From an uncultured Lachnospiraceae bacterium (lineage in GTDB: Bacteria > Bacillota > Clostridia > Lachnospirales > Lachnospiraceae), in the NCBI GenBank assembly GCA_947169385.1, contig CAMVPR010000004.1, forward strand, positions 1 through 64,000: 64,000 nt of DNA, given 5' to 3'. This document shows positions 49,871 through 59,312 of the stretch, piece by piece (position 1 is the first letter of the stretch; each line of letters begins with the position of its first letter). Position numbers and translations under genes: made by a program. The notes beneath the pieces were generated by a model. That model saw only the letters and a list, made by a program, of their open reading frames with translations. It ran no database searches and was not told where the DNA came from.

Positions 49871-52153
49871 TTATATGTCGCTTAAAAGCTCTAACACTGT
49901 GTCATACTCATACTTAGACACTGCAGACTTAACATCTTTATAGGTATCAGCATAAGAGTCAGGAATTCTATATTCCGACAGCTTATCAACTACCTCTCCT
50001 AATCTATCACAATCCATGTCATCCGCGGCTTGTCTGAGTTCTTTAAATGATGACATAATCATATTATGCTCTGCCTCAGGCTTATTGCTGTCATTATCCG
50101 GTTCTCCAAGGAATTCCTCAAGCGGAGCCTTGAGCATCATAACCTCGTTGATAAATGTCTCATTATTCTGTTCTACATAATCATAATCTTCTACCTTGGC
50201 AGAATTCTCAAGATTCTCTGCTTCATCACCAAGCTCCGTAGCTCCTATAATCCTCAAAGAACTCTTAAGCGCATGAACTATGATAATATAATTCTTATAA
50301 TCCTTAACGTTATAATAATTATTTAATTTCTCAGCCTTCTCATCTATTGACTCATAAAAGATTCTTAACAACGAAGCATATGCATCATACGAACCACTGT
50401 TTCGAATTCCTATGAATACATCAAGCATCTCACAATCAATAAGTATGTCAAATTCAGGCGGAATATCTTCAACTTCATCATCAATATCATCCTCCGACTT
50501 AAGAATAATCTTATCCTTCGGAAGATACTTTATAAGCCTGCTCTCGAGTTTATCGCCATCAATAGGCTTAGTCATGTAGTCATCAAAACCCTCTGAAAGA
50601 TACATATCCTTAGCACCCGGAGCAGCATTGGCAGTCAGGCAGATACACCTGGTATCTTTATTGAGTTCTCCGCCTATACCCTTAAAATCATGAAGAACCT
50701 CTATTCCGTCTTTATCAGGCATCATATGATCTAAGAAAATGATATCATATCGCTTGCCTCTAATCTTCTCAATACCTTCTATACCGCCAAGAGCTGTATC
50801 AAGCTTAACATTACACCTCTTAATCAAGCTCTTAAATACTTCTAGATTGACAGGATTGTCATCAACCACAAGCACATCCGCTTCAGTTGCTTCGAAAGGA
50901 TGCCCTTCGGCTATACTGCTAAGTATAGCATCATATTGAGCGTCATCCTCTAAATCATTCTTATCTGTATCCGAGAAATTGAGCAATTCGTTAACCAGTC
51001 CCATAAGAGTAGCTCCGGAACTCTTGATATTCCTTGAATACTTAAGAATCCCCTCTTCAGTAGACTCTCTCAAAATCATCTCATTCATACCTATTATCGA
51101 GTTAATAGGTGTTCTTATCTCATGAGACATATTGGCTAAGAAGTTGGTCTTGGCTTCATTGGCCGCAACCGCTCGTTCTGATCTCACAAGATACTCCATT
51201 GCCTCCTTGTCTCTTATAACTGCCCTTATCATAAAGGTAGCTACCAATGCAGCTATAATAATCGAGACAAGAATCGTAAGATATAATGGATATCTAAGCC
51301 TTGCAAACTCATCAGTTGCATCTATTACCGAAATCAACGTCCAATCATTCTCAAGATTATATATATACACCATATAATTCTTAGAATTATATTCTAAATA
51401 AAAGAAATCACTGTCACCCTTATGCATATTGGCTGCTATATGACTGTGCAATGAATCACTGTCATTAACACAGTACTTACCTATGTAATCTCGATCGGAG
51501 TGCGCTAATATCTTGCCTTTTCTGTTAATTATAAATTCCTCAGAACACTCACTGTTAGATACATGATTCTCCATTATGTTCTGAATCTCTTGCATAGATA
51601 TATCAATAGCCACAACACTCTTGGCATCACATAGCGTCTTGGCAATAGTAACCGTGATTGTACCGGTTAGAAGGTCTAGATAAGGATCAACAAGAGTAAG
51701 CCTGCCGTTGTTCGCCTTAGATTCGATGTACCAAGGCCTCTTAGTCGGAACGAAATCTGCATCAGGCACCCAACCGGCTCCGTCTAGATATTCGCCGTTA
51801 ATGTATCCATATAAACCTGTAGTATCGTCGATAAGAGCGTCTGTGACGGCAACCGTCTCGTCTTCAAGGAAATCTTGAATGTCACTTGTAGGTCTCTTAT
51901 CTCTAATCATCTTATCAATAGTGTATCCTGAAAGCTTCAGTATATCTATTCCTGCCGACAAATGCCTGTTAATCTGATCAGACGAATCTGTCGAGATAAG
52001 TCTTCCGTTATTGATGATATTGTCTCTGGTCTCCTTAGTTATCTTGTTGTAGTAATAGACTACAATCGTGACAAAAAAAGTAACTATGACGACATATATC
52101 AGTAACCTCATTATAATAAATGCATAACGCCCTTGTTTGTCTGCCTTTCTCAT
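49871..52153 (-). CDS. Membrane sensor with Cache-like extracellular domain, HisKA, REC and HPt; HATPase domain not visible
   Basis: SHEIRTPINSIIGMNEMIL (H box) then VLVVDDNPVN...IIFLDHMMPDKDG (REC) after ~60 aa, then HALKSSLRIIGA (HPt-like); no N/G1/G2 boxes. Confidence 0.88.
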   Translation of the reverse strand: MRKADKQGRYAFIIMRLLIYVVIVTFFVTIVVYYYNKITKETRDNIINNGRLISTDSSDQINRHLSAGIDILKLSGYTIDKMIRDKRPTSDIQDFLEDETVAVTDALIDDTTGLYGYINGEYLDGAGWVPDADFVPTKRPWYIESKANNGRLTLVDPYLDLLTGTITVTIAKTLCDAKSVVAIDISMQEIQNIMENHVSNSECSEEFIINRKGKILAHSDRDYIGKYCVNDSDSLHSHIAANMHKGDSDFFYLEYNSKNYMVYIYNLENDWTLISVIDATDEFARLRYPLYLTILVSIIIAALVATFMIRAVIRDKEAMEYLVRSERAVAANEAKTNFLANMSHEIRTPINSIIGMNEMILRESTEEGILKYSRNIKSSGATLMGLVNELLNFSDTDKNDLEDDAQYDAILSSIAEGHPFEATEADVLVVDDNPVNLEVFKSLIKRCNVKLDTALGGIEGIEKIRGKRYDIIFLDHMMPDKDGIEVLHDFKGIGGELNKDTRCICLTANAAPGAKDMYLSEGFDDYMTKPIDGDKLESRLIKYLPKDKIILKSEDDIDDEVEDIPPEFDILIDCEMLDVFIGIRNSGSYDAYASLLRIFYESIDEKAEKLNNYYNVKDYKNYIIIVHALKSSLRIIGATELGDEAENLENSAKVEDYDYVEQNNETFINEVMMLKAPLEEFLGEPDNDSNKPEAEHNMIMSSFKELRQAADDMDCDRLGEVVDKLSEYRIPDSYADTYKDVKSAVSKYEYDTVLELLSDI

Positions 52154-52311
52154 TAATACTCCCCCATCCGTTATATATAACCAATCTCTTATAACTACAG
52201 ACATACATAGTAATTATACTATATATCAGCGTGCTTATCAACCGAATGTTAACTAAGCCAACACCCAAAAATATACCAAAAAAGCCGATACAACTCTGTA
52301 CCGGCATGATA

Positions 52312-53346
52312 TTAATTAAACTTCAAGAATCTGTGCATCATCTTGTAATTACTAAGAGCGATAGTTCTACCGAGCGGTCCCGGCAAAGTCACCAGTGTAG
52401 CATAACTTGCAAGCCTAATCCTCGCGGTAGTCCTCTTGTCAGTCCTATAGACATCTCTCCACATTCTCTTGTAATCTTTCTCGCTCGACCTGTTCTTGTT
52501 AAGTCTGGCAAAAACTGAAGCAGCAGTGAGCATAAGAACATTCTCTCTGTACATCAACTTGGCAAGCTTAGGATCTTCCTTCTTAATCTTCTTAAGGTCG
52601 TAAGCCTCGAAAAGCATCTTAGATACCTGAATCTGATCTTCATAATGCCTCTTCATACTACTCTCTGACATTGACTGTCCCGGGCGCCCTATAAAGTAAT
52701 GCTCTAGGACCTCATTCATATAGTAAAGCTTTCTGACATGTGGCAAAGGATAGTATACATAAAGATTATCCTCATAAAATGTATGCTTAGGAAGCTTCAA
52801 TCCACAATCTCTTAAAAGCGATGTCCTGAAAGTCACAGAGTGAATAGTCGGATACTGTGTAACAGTAAACCTTCCAAGCTCATCCCAAGTAAGAAGCTTC
52901 CCTGCTTCAACTGCATTGTCATAAGCCAATATATCTATATCAAAATCACCACTATAATCATAACAATAATCCGTCAAGACCATGTCACATTCGGTATCTT
53001 TAAGCTCTGCCAAATGCTTAAGATAAGAATCAACAGTCCCTTTATCAATCCAATCATCGGAATCTACAACCTTAAAGAACACGCCGGTAGCCACTCTTAA
53101 GCCAGCCATAATACCTGCACCGTGGCCTCCGTTCTCCTGATGAACAACCTTGACAATATCGGGATACTTGGCATTGAATGAATCCGCTACCGCACCCGTG
53201 TTATCAGTCGAGCCGTCATTTATAATAATGATCTCACATCTATCTCCACACAACAGCAAACTGTTAATAGTCTTATGCATAAACGAGCCTGAATTATAGC
53301 ATGGTACAACAAAACTTACTAGTTTCACCCAAACACTCACTTTCAA
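52312..53346 (-). CDS. Family 2 glycosyltransferase
   Basis: VSFVVPCYNSGSFMHKTINSLL, IIINDGSTDNT, HQENGGHGAGIMAGL, KVVDSDDW. Confidence 0.93.
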   Translation of the reverse strand: MKVSVWVKLVSFVVPCYNSGSFMHKTINSLLLCGDRCEIIIINDGSTDNTGAVADSFNAKYPDIVKVVHQENGGHGAGIMAGLRVATGVFFKVVDSDDWIDKGTVDSYLKHLAELKDTECDMVLTDYCYDYSGDFDIDILAYDNAVEAGKLLTWDELGRFTVTQYPTIHSVTFRTSLLRDCGLKLPKHTFYEDNLYVYYPLPHVRKLYYMNEVLEHYFIGRPGQSMSESSMKRHYEDQIQVSKMLFEAYDLKKIKKEDPKLAKLMYRENVLMLTAASVFARLNKNRSSEKDYKRMWRDVYRTDKRTTARIRLASYATLVTLPGPLGRTIALSNYKMMHRFLKFN

Positions 53347-53456
53347 TCTGGAATGTCAAAATTATATCAAAAAAACACCGAAAATAATATATAAAAAATT
53401 TACAATGCACATTTAATCTCGTTTGACATTTTGGAGAAAATTCACAAATCCCGTAA

Positions 53457-54566
53457 TTACACTACAAAATACCCATCGCTGGAGTAAAGATAGGCCTCTA
53501 ATCTCCTATTCTTGATGTCTTTATCCTTGAGCTCCTGATTCTCTAACAGATAGGCTTTCTCGTCATCTACCGCATATAACCTGTATATGATTACACGCAT
53601 TTTCTCGCCTATCTCAACCTTTCTTCTCTCTAACGATCTAAAGGTGGTGAGCTCGATGCCATTTACATTTAGCTTGAGCTCTAAACTGTCACCTCTAAAA
53701 AGAATGTCGGTAACAACGCCCTCCTCAGAGCAATCCATAACCTCCGAGAACACTTTGTTGTCTGACTTAAATGCCTCAACGAACTCCGGTCTCACTATAG
53801 CGCCCTTGTAATCGCCCTTCTCGAATCCTTTGAGCTTATGATAATCCTCAATGAGAGTCGAACGACCGATAAACTCTGAAACAAAAGGAGTGTCAGGGGT
53901 CTTATATATCTCCTTTGGAGTACCGATCTGCTCAACCCTTCCCTTGTTGGTTACGATAATCTGATCGGCAACCTCAACCGCTTCATCCTGATCATGTGTT
54001 ACGAAAATGCTGGTAATTCCGACCTTATAAATCATCTCCCTCAGCCAGCTCCTAAGCTCCTGTCTGACCTTCGCGTCAATTGCAGCAAAAGGCTCATCAA
54101 GTAGCAGAAGGCTTGGATTAGGTGCCAAAGCTCTTGCAAATGCAACTCTCTGCCTCTGTCCACCGGAAAGCTGGTTAGGATATCGCTTCTCAAACCCTTT
54201 AAGGCCGGTAAGTTCTATAAGCTCCTCAACTCTTGCCTTGATCTCTTTCTTAGGCATTTTCTTAATCTCAAGTCCAAATGCGATGTTCTCATAAACCGTC
54301 ATGTATCTAAAGAGTGCATAATTCTGGAACACGAAGCCTATTCCCCTCTCAGAAGGCGAAACATTGTTGACTCTCACTCCGTCGATAATAATATCTCCGC
54401 TGTCCGGTCTCTCTAAGCCTGCAATCATCCTTAAGATGGTGGTCTTGCCTGAGCCTGAAGGTCCCAAAAGCGCGACTAAGCTTCCCTTCTCTATACCTAA
54501 ATTGACATCCTTAGACGCCTTAAAATCTCCGTATGATTTATTAATATTCTTAAGCTCGACGTACAT
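53457..54566 (-). CDS. cysA: Sulfate/thiosulfate ABC transporter ATP-binding protein
   Basis: GPSGSGKTT, LSGGQRQRVAFARAL, LLLDEPFAAID; adjacent to CysT/CysW-type permeases and SBP. Confidence 0.94.
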   Translation of the reverse strand: MYVELKNINKSYGDFKASKDVNLGIEKGSLVALLGPSGSGKTTILRMIAGLERPDSGDIIIDGVRVNNVSPSERGIGFVFQNYALFRYMTVYENIAFGLEIKKMPKKEIKARVEELIELTGLKGFEKRYPNQLSGGQRQRVAFARALAPNPSLLLLDEPFAAIDAKVRQELRSWLREMIYKVGITSIFVTHDQDEAVEVADQIIVTNKGRVEQIGTPKEIYKTPDTPFVSEFIGRSTLIEDYHKLKGFEKGDYKGAIVRPEFVEAFKSDNKVFSEVMDCSEEGVVTDILFRGDSLELKLNVNGIELTTFRSLERRKVEIGEKMRVIIYRLYAVDDEKAYLLENQELKDKDIKNRRLEAYLYSSDGYFVV

Positions 54567-54577
54567 ATCATAACCTC

Positions 54578-55459
54578 CTACATGGACTTAGACTTGTGTT
54601 CAAATATGTTTCTGAGTATCAAGACAACTACAGCTATAATCACGAGTATCGATGACACTGCAAATGATGCCGTTATCGAGTCCGCGGAACCCGCAAGATA
54701 AAGCGCATCTATCTCAAGCGGAAGCGTGAATGTCTCTCCTCTTGTCTTAGACAATGCATTAACGGCACCGAACTCTCCTAAAGCTCTAGCTGTACATAGA
54801 ATTATTCCGTATACCAAAGCCCATTTGATATGTGGAAATGTTACTCTCTTAAATATCGTCCATCCCTTAGCTCCCATAAGAGAAGCCGCTTCCTCCTCAT
54901 CGGTACCTTGAGCATTTAATACCGGAATAAGTTCTCTTGAGATAAATGGAAATGTAACAAATATAGTTGCCAGGACAACACCCGGAATTGCAAAAACAAT
55001 CTTGATATCCGTTCCAAATGTTGAGTTGATATAATCAACTACCGGCTTAGCCCATCCCGAACGACCGAAAGTCATAATGTAGGCAAGACCTGCGATTACA
55101 GGCGAAATAGAAAACGGAATATCTATCAACGTAGCCAGAAACTGCTTACCCTTAAAAGAGAACTTAGTAAGAAGCCACGAAGCCATTATTCCAAAGAAGG
55201 TATTGACTATAACCGTTATCACGGTTGCAAGCAGCGTTACCAAAAGCGCAGCCTTTACATATTCCGTACTTATAGCCTTAAAATAAAAATCAAATCCCTC
55301 CTTCAAGGAGTTAACTATTACCGAAACTAACGGAAGGATCAACATAAAGAATATAAACAAGGCACTGGTACTTATCAATACCCATTTAACTACAGGCTTG
55401 CTCCTTCTGGTAGTCTTGATGGCAAGCTCTTTTCTCTCATCACCTTTTAAATAAGCCAC
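54578..55459 (-). CDS. cysW: Sulfate ABC transporter permease CysW
   Basis: FGIMASWLLTKFSFKGKQFLATLIDIPFSISPVIAGLAY; EEEAASLMGAKGWTIFKRVTFP. Confidence 0.93.
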   Translation of the reverse strand: MAYLKGDERKELAIKTTRRSKPVVKWVLISTSALFIFFMLILPLVSVIVNSLKEGFDFYFKAISTEYVKAALLVTLLATVITVIVNTFFGIMASWLLTKFSFKGKQFLATLIDIPFSISPVIAGLAYIMTFGRSGWAKPVVDYINSTFGTDIKIVFAIPGVVLATIFVTFPFISRELIPVLNAQGTDEEEAASLMGAKGWTIFKRVTFPHIKWALVYGIILCTARALGEFGAVNALSKTRGETFTLPLEIDALYLAGSADSITASFAVSSILVIIAVVVLILRNIFEHKSKSM

Positions 55460-55470
55460 AAAACCACCTC

Positions 55471-56319
55471 CTATACGTTACTTACGCGCCTAGACTGGCG
55501 TATCTGAACTATATTGATAAATAAAAGAAGCAGGAAAGAAATAATAAGCATGATGAGCGCAATCGCTGTAGCGCTCTCGTACTCGAGATAATTGAGTTTC
55601 TGCATGATGATATACGATATAACCTGAGTATGCTCCTTCTCGTTGTTACCCGAGATATAGATTACACTTCCGTACTCACCTATTCCTCTTGCAAATGCAA
55701 GTCCGAATCCGGTAAGAAGCGCAGGTCTTAACTCAGGTAATATAACCTTAGAAAATGTAGTAAGTTTCTTCGCACCTAATATGTAGGCCGCCTCTTCATA
55801 CTGCGAATCAAGCTTCTCTAAAACCGGCTGAATAGCCCTTACTACAAAAGGTATGCCGATAAAGACAAGAGCAATAATAAGTCCGATGTGAGTATAGCTT
55901 ATTCTAATCCCAAACCACTCATATAACGGACCGCCAATCTCGCCTTTAGTCGAATACATTTTAGAAAGTGTTATGCCGGCAACAGCTGTAGGGAGGCAGA
56001 ATGGAAGCTCTATCATCCCATCCATTATCCTCTTTCCCGGAAACTCGTATCTAACCAAAACCCACGCGAGTATTATTCCGAAAAAGCAGTTTATCAAAGC
56101 TGCTATAAACGCGCATCCAATACTTGTTGCAAATGCATATAGTACATTAGGCATTGTAACTATCTCAAAAAAATCTTTCGGAGAAAGCCTGAATGACTGA
56201 AACAAAACGGATGCAAGCGGAATCAGAATCAATATGGAAAGCATTGCAATAGTGATTCCAAACGATAAACCAAAGCCGGGGATTACCCTTCCTCCTTTAA
56301 AGCTTTTAGCCTTGCTCAT
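55471..56319 (-). CDS. cysT: Sulfate ABC transporter permease CysT/CysU
   Basis: IELPFCLPTAVAGITLSKMYS; EEAAYILGAKKLTTFSKVILPELRPALLTGFGLAFARGIGEYGSVIYISGN. Confidence 0.93.
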   Translation of the reverse strand: MSKAKSFKGGRVIPGFGLSFGITIAMLSILILIPLASVLFQSFRLSPKDFFEIVTMPNVLYAFATSIGCAFIAALINCFFGIILAWVLVRYEFPGKRIMDGMIELPFCLPTAVAGITLSKMYSTKGEIGGPLYEWFGIRISYTHIGLIIALVFIGIPFVVRAIQPVLEKLDSQYEEAAYILGAKKLTTFSKVILPELRPALLTGFGLAFARGIGEYGSVIYISGNNEKEHTQVISYIIMQKLNYLEYESATAIALIMLIISFLLLLFINIVQIRQSRRVSNV

Positions 56320-56409
56320 AACACATACCTCCAAAACACAGTAATAGCAGTGGAGAATTATTCCCCACTGCATATATCAACAAATACATCCCCTACTTAT
56401 AAACACTTA

Positions 56410-57453
56410 TTATTGATGAATTTCATCAAAGATAGCTCCATCTTTAAAGAAGTCCTCATACGCCTTATCCCATCCACCAAACTCATTGATGTTGGTAAGG
56501 TTCATATCAAGGTCAAACTTGTCTGCGAACTCCTTAAGAACAGCCTCATTAGATGGTCTGTAACCATTCTTACCGATAATTCTCTGAGCCTCCTCTGAGT
56601 ATAGATACTCAAGATAATCCTTAGAAACTTCCTCAGTTCCGTTCTTCTTAGCATTCTCGTCAACTATAGCAACTGATGGCTGAGCCAAGATACTAACGCT
56701 AGGACTGATTATCTCATACTCATCAGGATACTCTGTCACGGTAGCAATAGCCTCATTCTCCCATGCCAAGAGAACATCTCCCTGTCCATTCTCAACAAAT
56801 GTAGTTGTAGCGCCTCTTGCCCCTGAATCCATAACAGTTACGTTATCATATATAGCCTTAACGAACTCTTTAATCTTAGCTTCATCACCGCCGAACTTAA
56901 GATCTGCATAGTGCCATGCTGCAAGGAAATTCCAGCACGCTCCACCTGATGACTTAGGGTCAGGGGTAATAATCTCAACGCCGTCTTTGATAAGGTCGTC
57001 CCAGTCTTTAAGACCTTTTTCATTTCCTTTTCTAACTAAGAAAACGATTGTTGAAGTGTATGGAGATGAATCAAGATCAAATTCATCTATCCACTTTGGC
57101 TCAATAAGGCCTGCCTCCTCAATTAAAGTAATATCGTGTGCAAGTGCCAAAGTAACAACATCTGCGTCAGCACCCTCAACCACCGAGCGCGCCTGTCCGC
57201 CTGAACCGCCGTGAGACTGAGTAATCTCAACATCCTTGCCCTTCTCTTCTTTATAATGTTTGACAAATGCTTTATTGTATTCCTCGTAAAGCTCTCTTGT
57301 AGGATCATAAGAAACATTAGTAATCTTAATTACATCTGAAGCAGATTCTTCCTTGCCGCCGCCCCCGCAGCCTGTGAATGTACCTGCAATCATTGCACCA
57401 AAAAGTAAAGCCGATGCTACTCTTACCAAACCGTTCTTAAATGGTCTCTTCAT
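56410..57453 (-). CDS. sbp: Sulfate-binding lipoprotein
   Basis: TGCGGG lipobox; ITNVSYDPTRELYEEYNKAF, QSHGGSGGQARSVVEGADADVVTLALAHDI. Confidence 0.94.
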   Translation of the reverse strand: MKRPFKNGLVRVASALLFGAMIAGTFTGCGGGGKEESASDVIKITNVSYDPTRELYEEYNKAFVKHYKEEKGKDVEITQSHGGSGGQARSVVEGADADVVTLALAHDITLIEEAGLIEPKWIDEFDLDSSPYTSTIVFLVRKGNEKGLKDWDDLIKDGVEIITPDPKSSGGACWNFLAAWHYADLKFGGDEAKIKEFVKAIYDNVTVMDSGARGATTTFVENGQGDVLLAWENEAIATVTEYPDEYEIISPSVSILAQPSVAIVDENAKKNGTEEVSKDYLEYLYSEEAQRIIGKNGYRPSNEAVLKEFADKFDLDMNLTNINEFGGWDKAYEDFFKDGAIFDEIHQ

Positions 57454-57764
57454 AATCTTCTAACTCTCCTTCTTAGATAAAAATGCGTAAAGCGCTATAT
57501 TTACGTTACTTTAGTATAATACGTCATAAAGCTGAATAGAACAATCCAAAGTCGCGCAATCGTATTCAGTCAGATATTAAAAGCGTTTTACTATAACATC
57601 ATATCTATCATTATATAATTATAGTGCTATTATTAATGATAACTACACAACATGTAGCATTCGTCACCACGAAACCCCTTAATACCAGGCATTTCATCCG
57701 TGCAATCGTTGTCATTGATATTAAAAAATATAGAGACTCCCCTAATGAAGCCTCTATATACTTG

Positions 57765-59201
57765 CTATCCTTTATAGAATACTACCGCGCTGCCTTTAGT
57801 CTTCTTGCCCTCATAGACACCTGCATCCGCTTGCTTATAAACTTCTTCAAAATCATGATCTGTCCCAGAATCGACAATAACAGCGCCCACACTGATTGAC
57901 ACCTTGTGTCCGTTAAGCTCTTTAATCTTGAAGTTATCAATCTCTCCAAATACTCTCTTAATAACCGCCTCTCCAAGCTCTTCGTTATCAATGCCAAATG
58001 CATAAACAGCGTACTCATCTCCACCGAGCCTAAATACGATGTCATTATCTCTGAATGTCTTCTTAAGAACATCAGCAATCTCTCTGATAACCTTGTCACC
58101 GATAGAATGGCCAAAATTGTCGTTGATATACTTAAAATCATCGATATCCATAACGCACATCATTCCACCCTTGTGGGCTTTTATGACTTCGCTAATTCTA
58201 CTCTCACCACTTCCTCTGTTAAGAATACCGGTCATAATATCTGTAGTAGCCAGCACTTCCAAGTTCTTGCGCTCATTAGCTGACTGAACGACATCATCAA
58301 CATTCTTGAAACCTGCTAGTATTCCGCTCGCCTTGTTCCTTGGATTGATAGGAATGTATGTATACTGATAATAATGAATCTCACCCTTATCTATTACGCG
58401 GTAACTTGAAACATACTCATCGCGTTCTTCCATCTTCTCACGAATCGTATTCAAGCTGAGTGCATCATACATAGCTTCCTGATCTTCCACATACACACGG
58501 TCAGTTACATATTGCTTGGCGAGTACATCATAATTGTACTTCTTCTCTCCTGCACCTTCCATACCCTTAGTAACATAACCATCAAGCTTAAGAATAACAA
58601 CATCTCCGGTAGCCATGTCTATCTTGAAAATGTTATAGTAGTCTCTACTAAGAGCCTCAACTATATCTAACTGCTCTCTTAGGTACCTCTTATCAGAGAT
58701 ATGCTTTCTTATTGATCTGTCAATGTCTCTATATGCCAATATAAAGTGATTAGACTCACCCGGCTCTCCAGCCAAAGCAAATGCCATCTGATGATACGAT
58801 ATCTCTCCGTCATCAGACATCCTCATATAATCAACACTATATAACTCTCCGCCTTCAACTCTGTCAGAAACAACCTTCACATCTACATCTCTAAGCACCG
58901 CCTCAGAGCGATCAACTACGTATCTCTCAACATATTCTTCAATAAAGCGAGAATAATTGTTATATTTGAGTCCCAACTCGATGGCGGTTCTGGTAGTTCC
59001 TTCACCTGTAGTACGGTATAAATGCATAGCTAACGTATCAAAATTAACAACCCAAATTGTATGATATTCCTTACCAAGTCCGGTGATTATTCCCATGCAT
59101 TGCTTAATACGCTGATTAAAATCATCAACCAGCTTTCGCTGATCCTCGGGATAATCATTAGGATCCAGCAATTCATCCGGTTTAATAATTAAGTCTTTCA
59201 T
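57765..59201 (-). CDS. GGDEF-domain diguanylate cyclase with N-terminal sensory region
   Basis: TDIMTGILNRGSGE, MCVMDIDDFKYINDNFGHSIGDKVI, RLGGDEYAVY. Confidence 0.93.
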   Translation of the reverse strand: MKDLIIKPDELLDPNDYPEDQRKLVDDFNQRIKQCMGIITGLGKEYHTIWVVNFDTLAMHLYRTTGEGTTRTAIELGLKYNNYSRFIEEYVERYVVDRSEAVLRDVDVKVVSDRVEGGELYSVDYMRMSDDGEISYHQMAFALAGEPGESNHFILAYRDIDRSIRKHISDKRYLREQLDIVEALSRDYYNIFKIDMATGDVVILKLDGYVTKGMEGAGEKKYNYDVLAKQYVTDRVYVEDQEAMYDALSLNTIREKMEERDEYVSSYRVIDKGEIHYYQYTYIPINPRNKASGILAGFKNVDDVVQSANERKNLEVLATTDIMTGILNRGSGESRISEVIKAHKGGMMCVMDIDDFKYINDNFGHSIGDKVIREIADVLKKTFRDNDIVFRLGGDEYAVYAFGIDNEELGEAVIKRVFGEIDNFKIKELNGHKVSISVGAVIVDSGTDHDFEEVYKQADAGVYEGKKTKGSAVVFYKG

Positions 59202-59312
59202 ACAGTTCTCCTTCACTTACACTCCACATTTACTATACTTTAACCCAAATTAATTGTAACACATCATGCATGTATAGTCAATTTGTGATATAACAGTCAA
59301 ATCATTAAAACA

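Noticed and set aside
57454-57640. SAM riboswitch or S-box upstream of the sulfate transport operon
   Set aside because: No S-box-like conserved segments seen; metA likewise has only a very short upstream gap.
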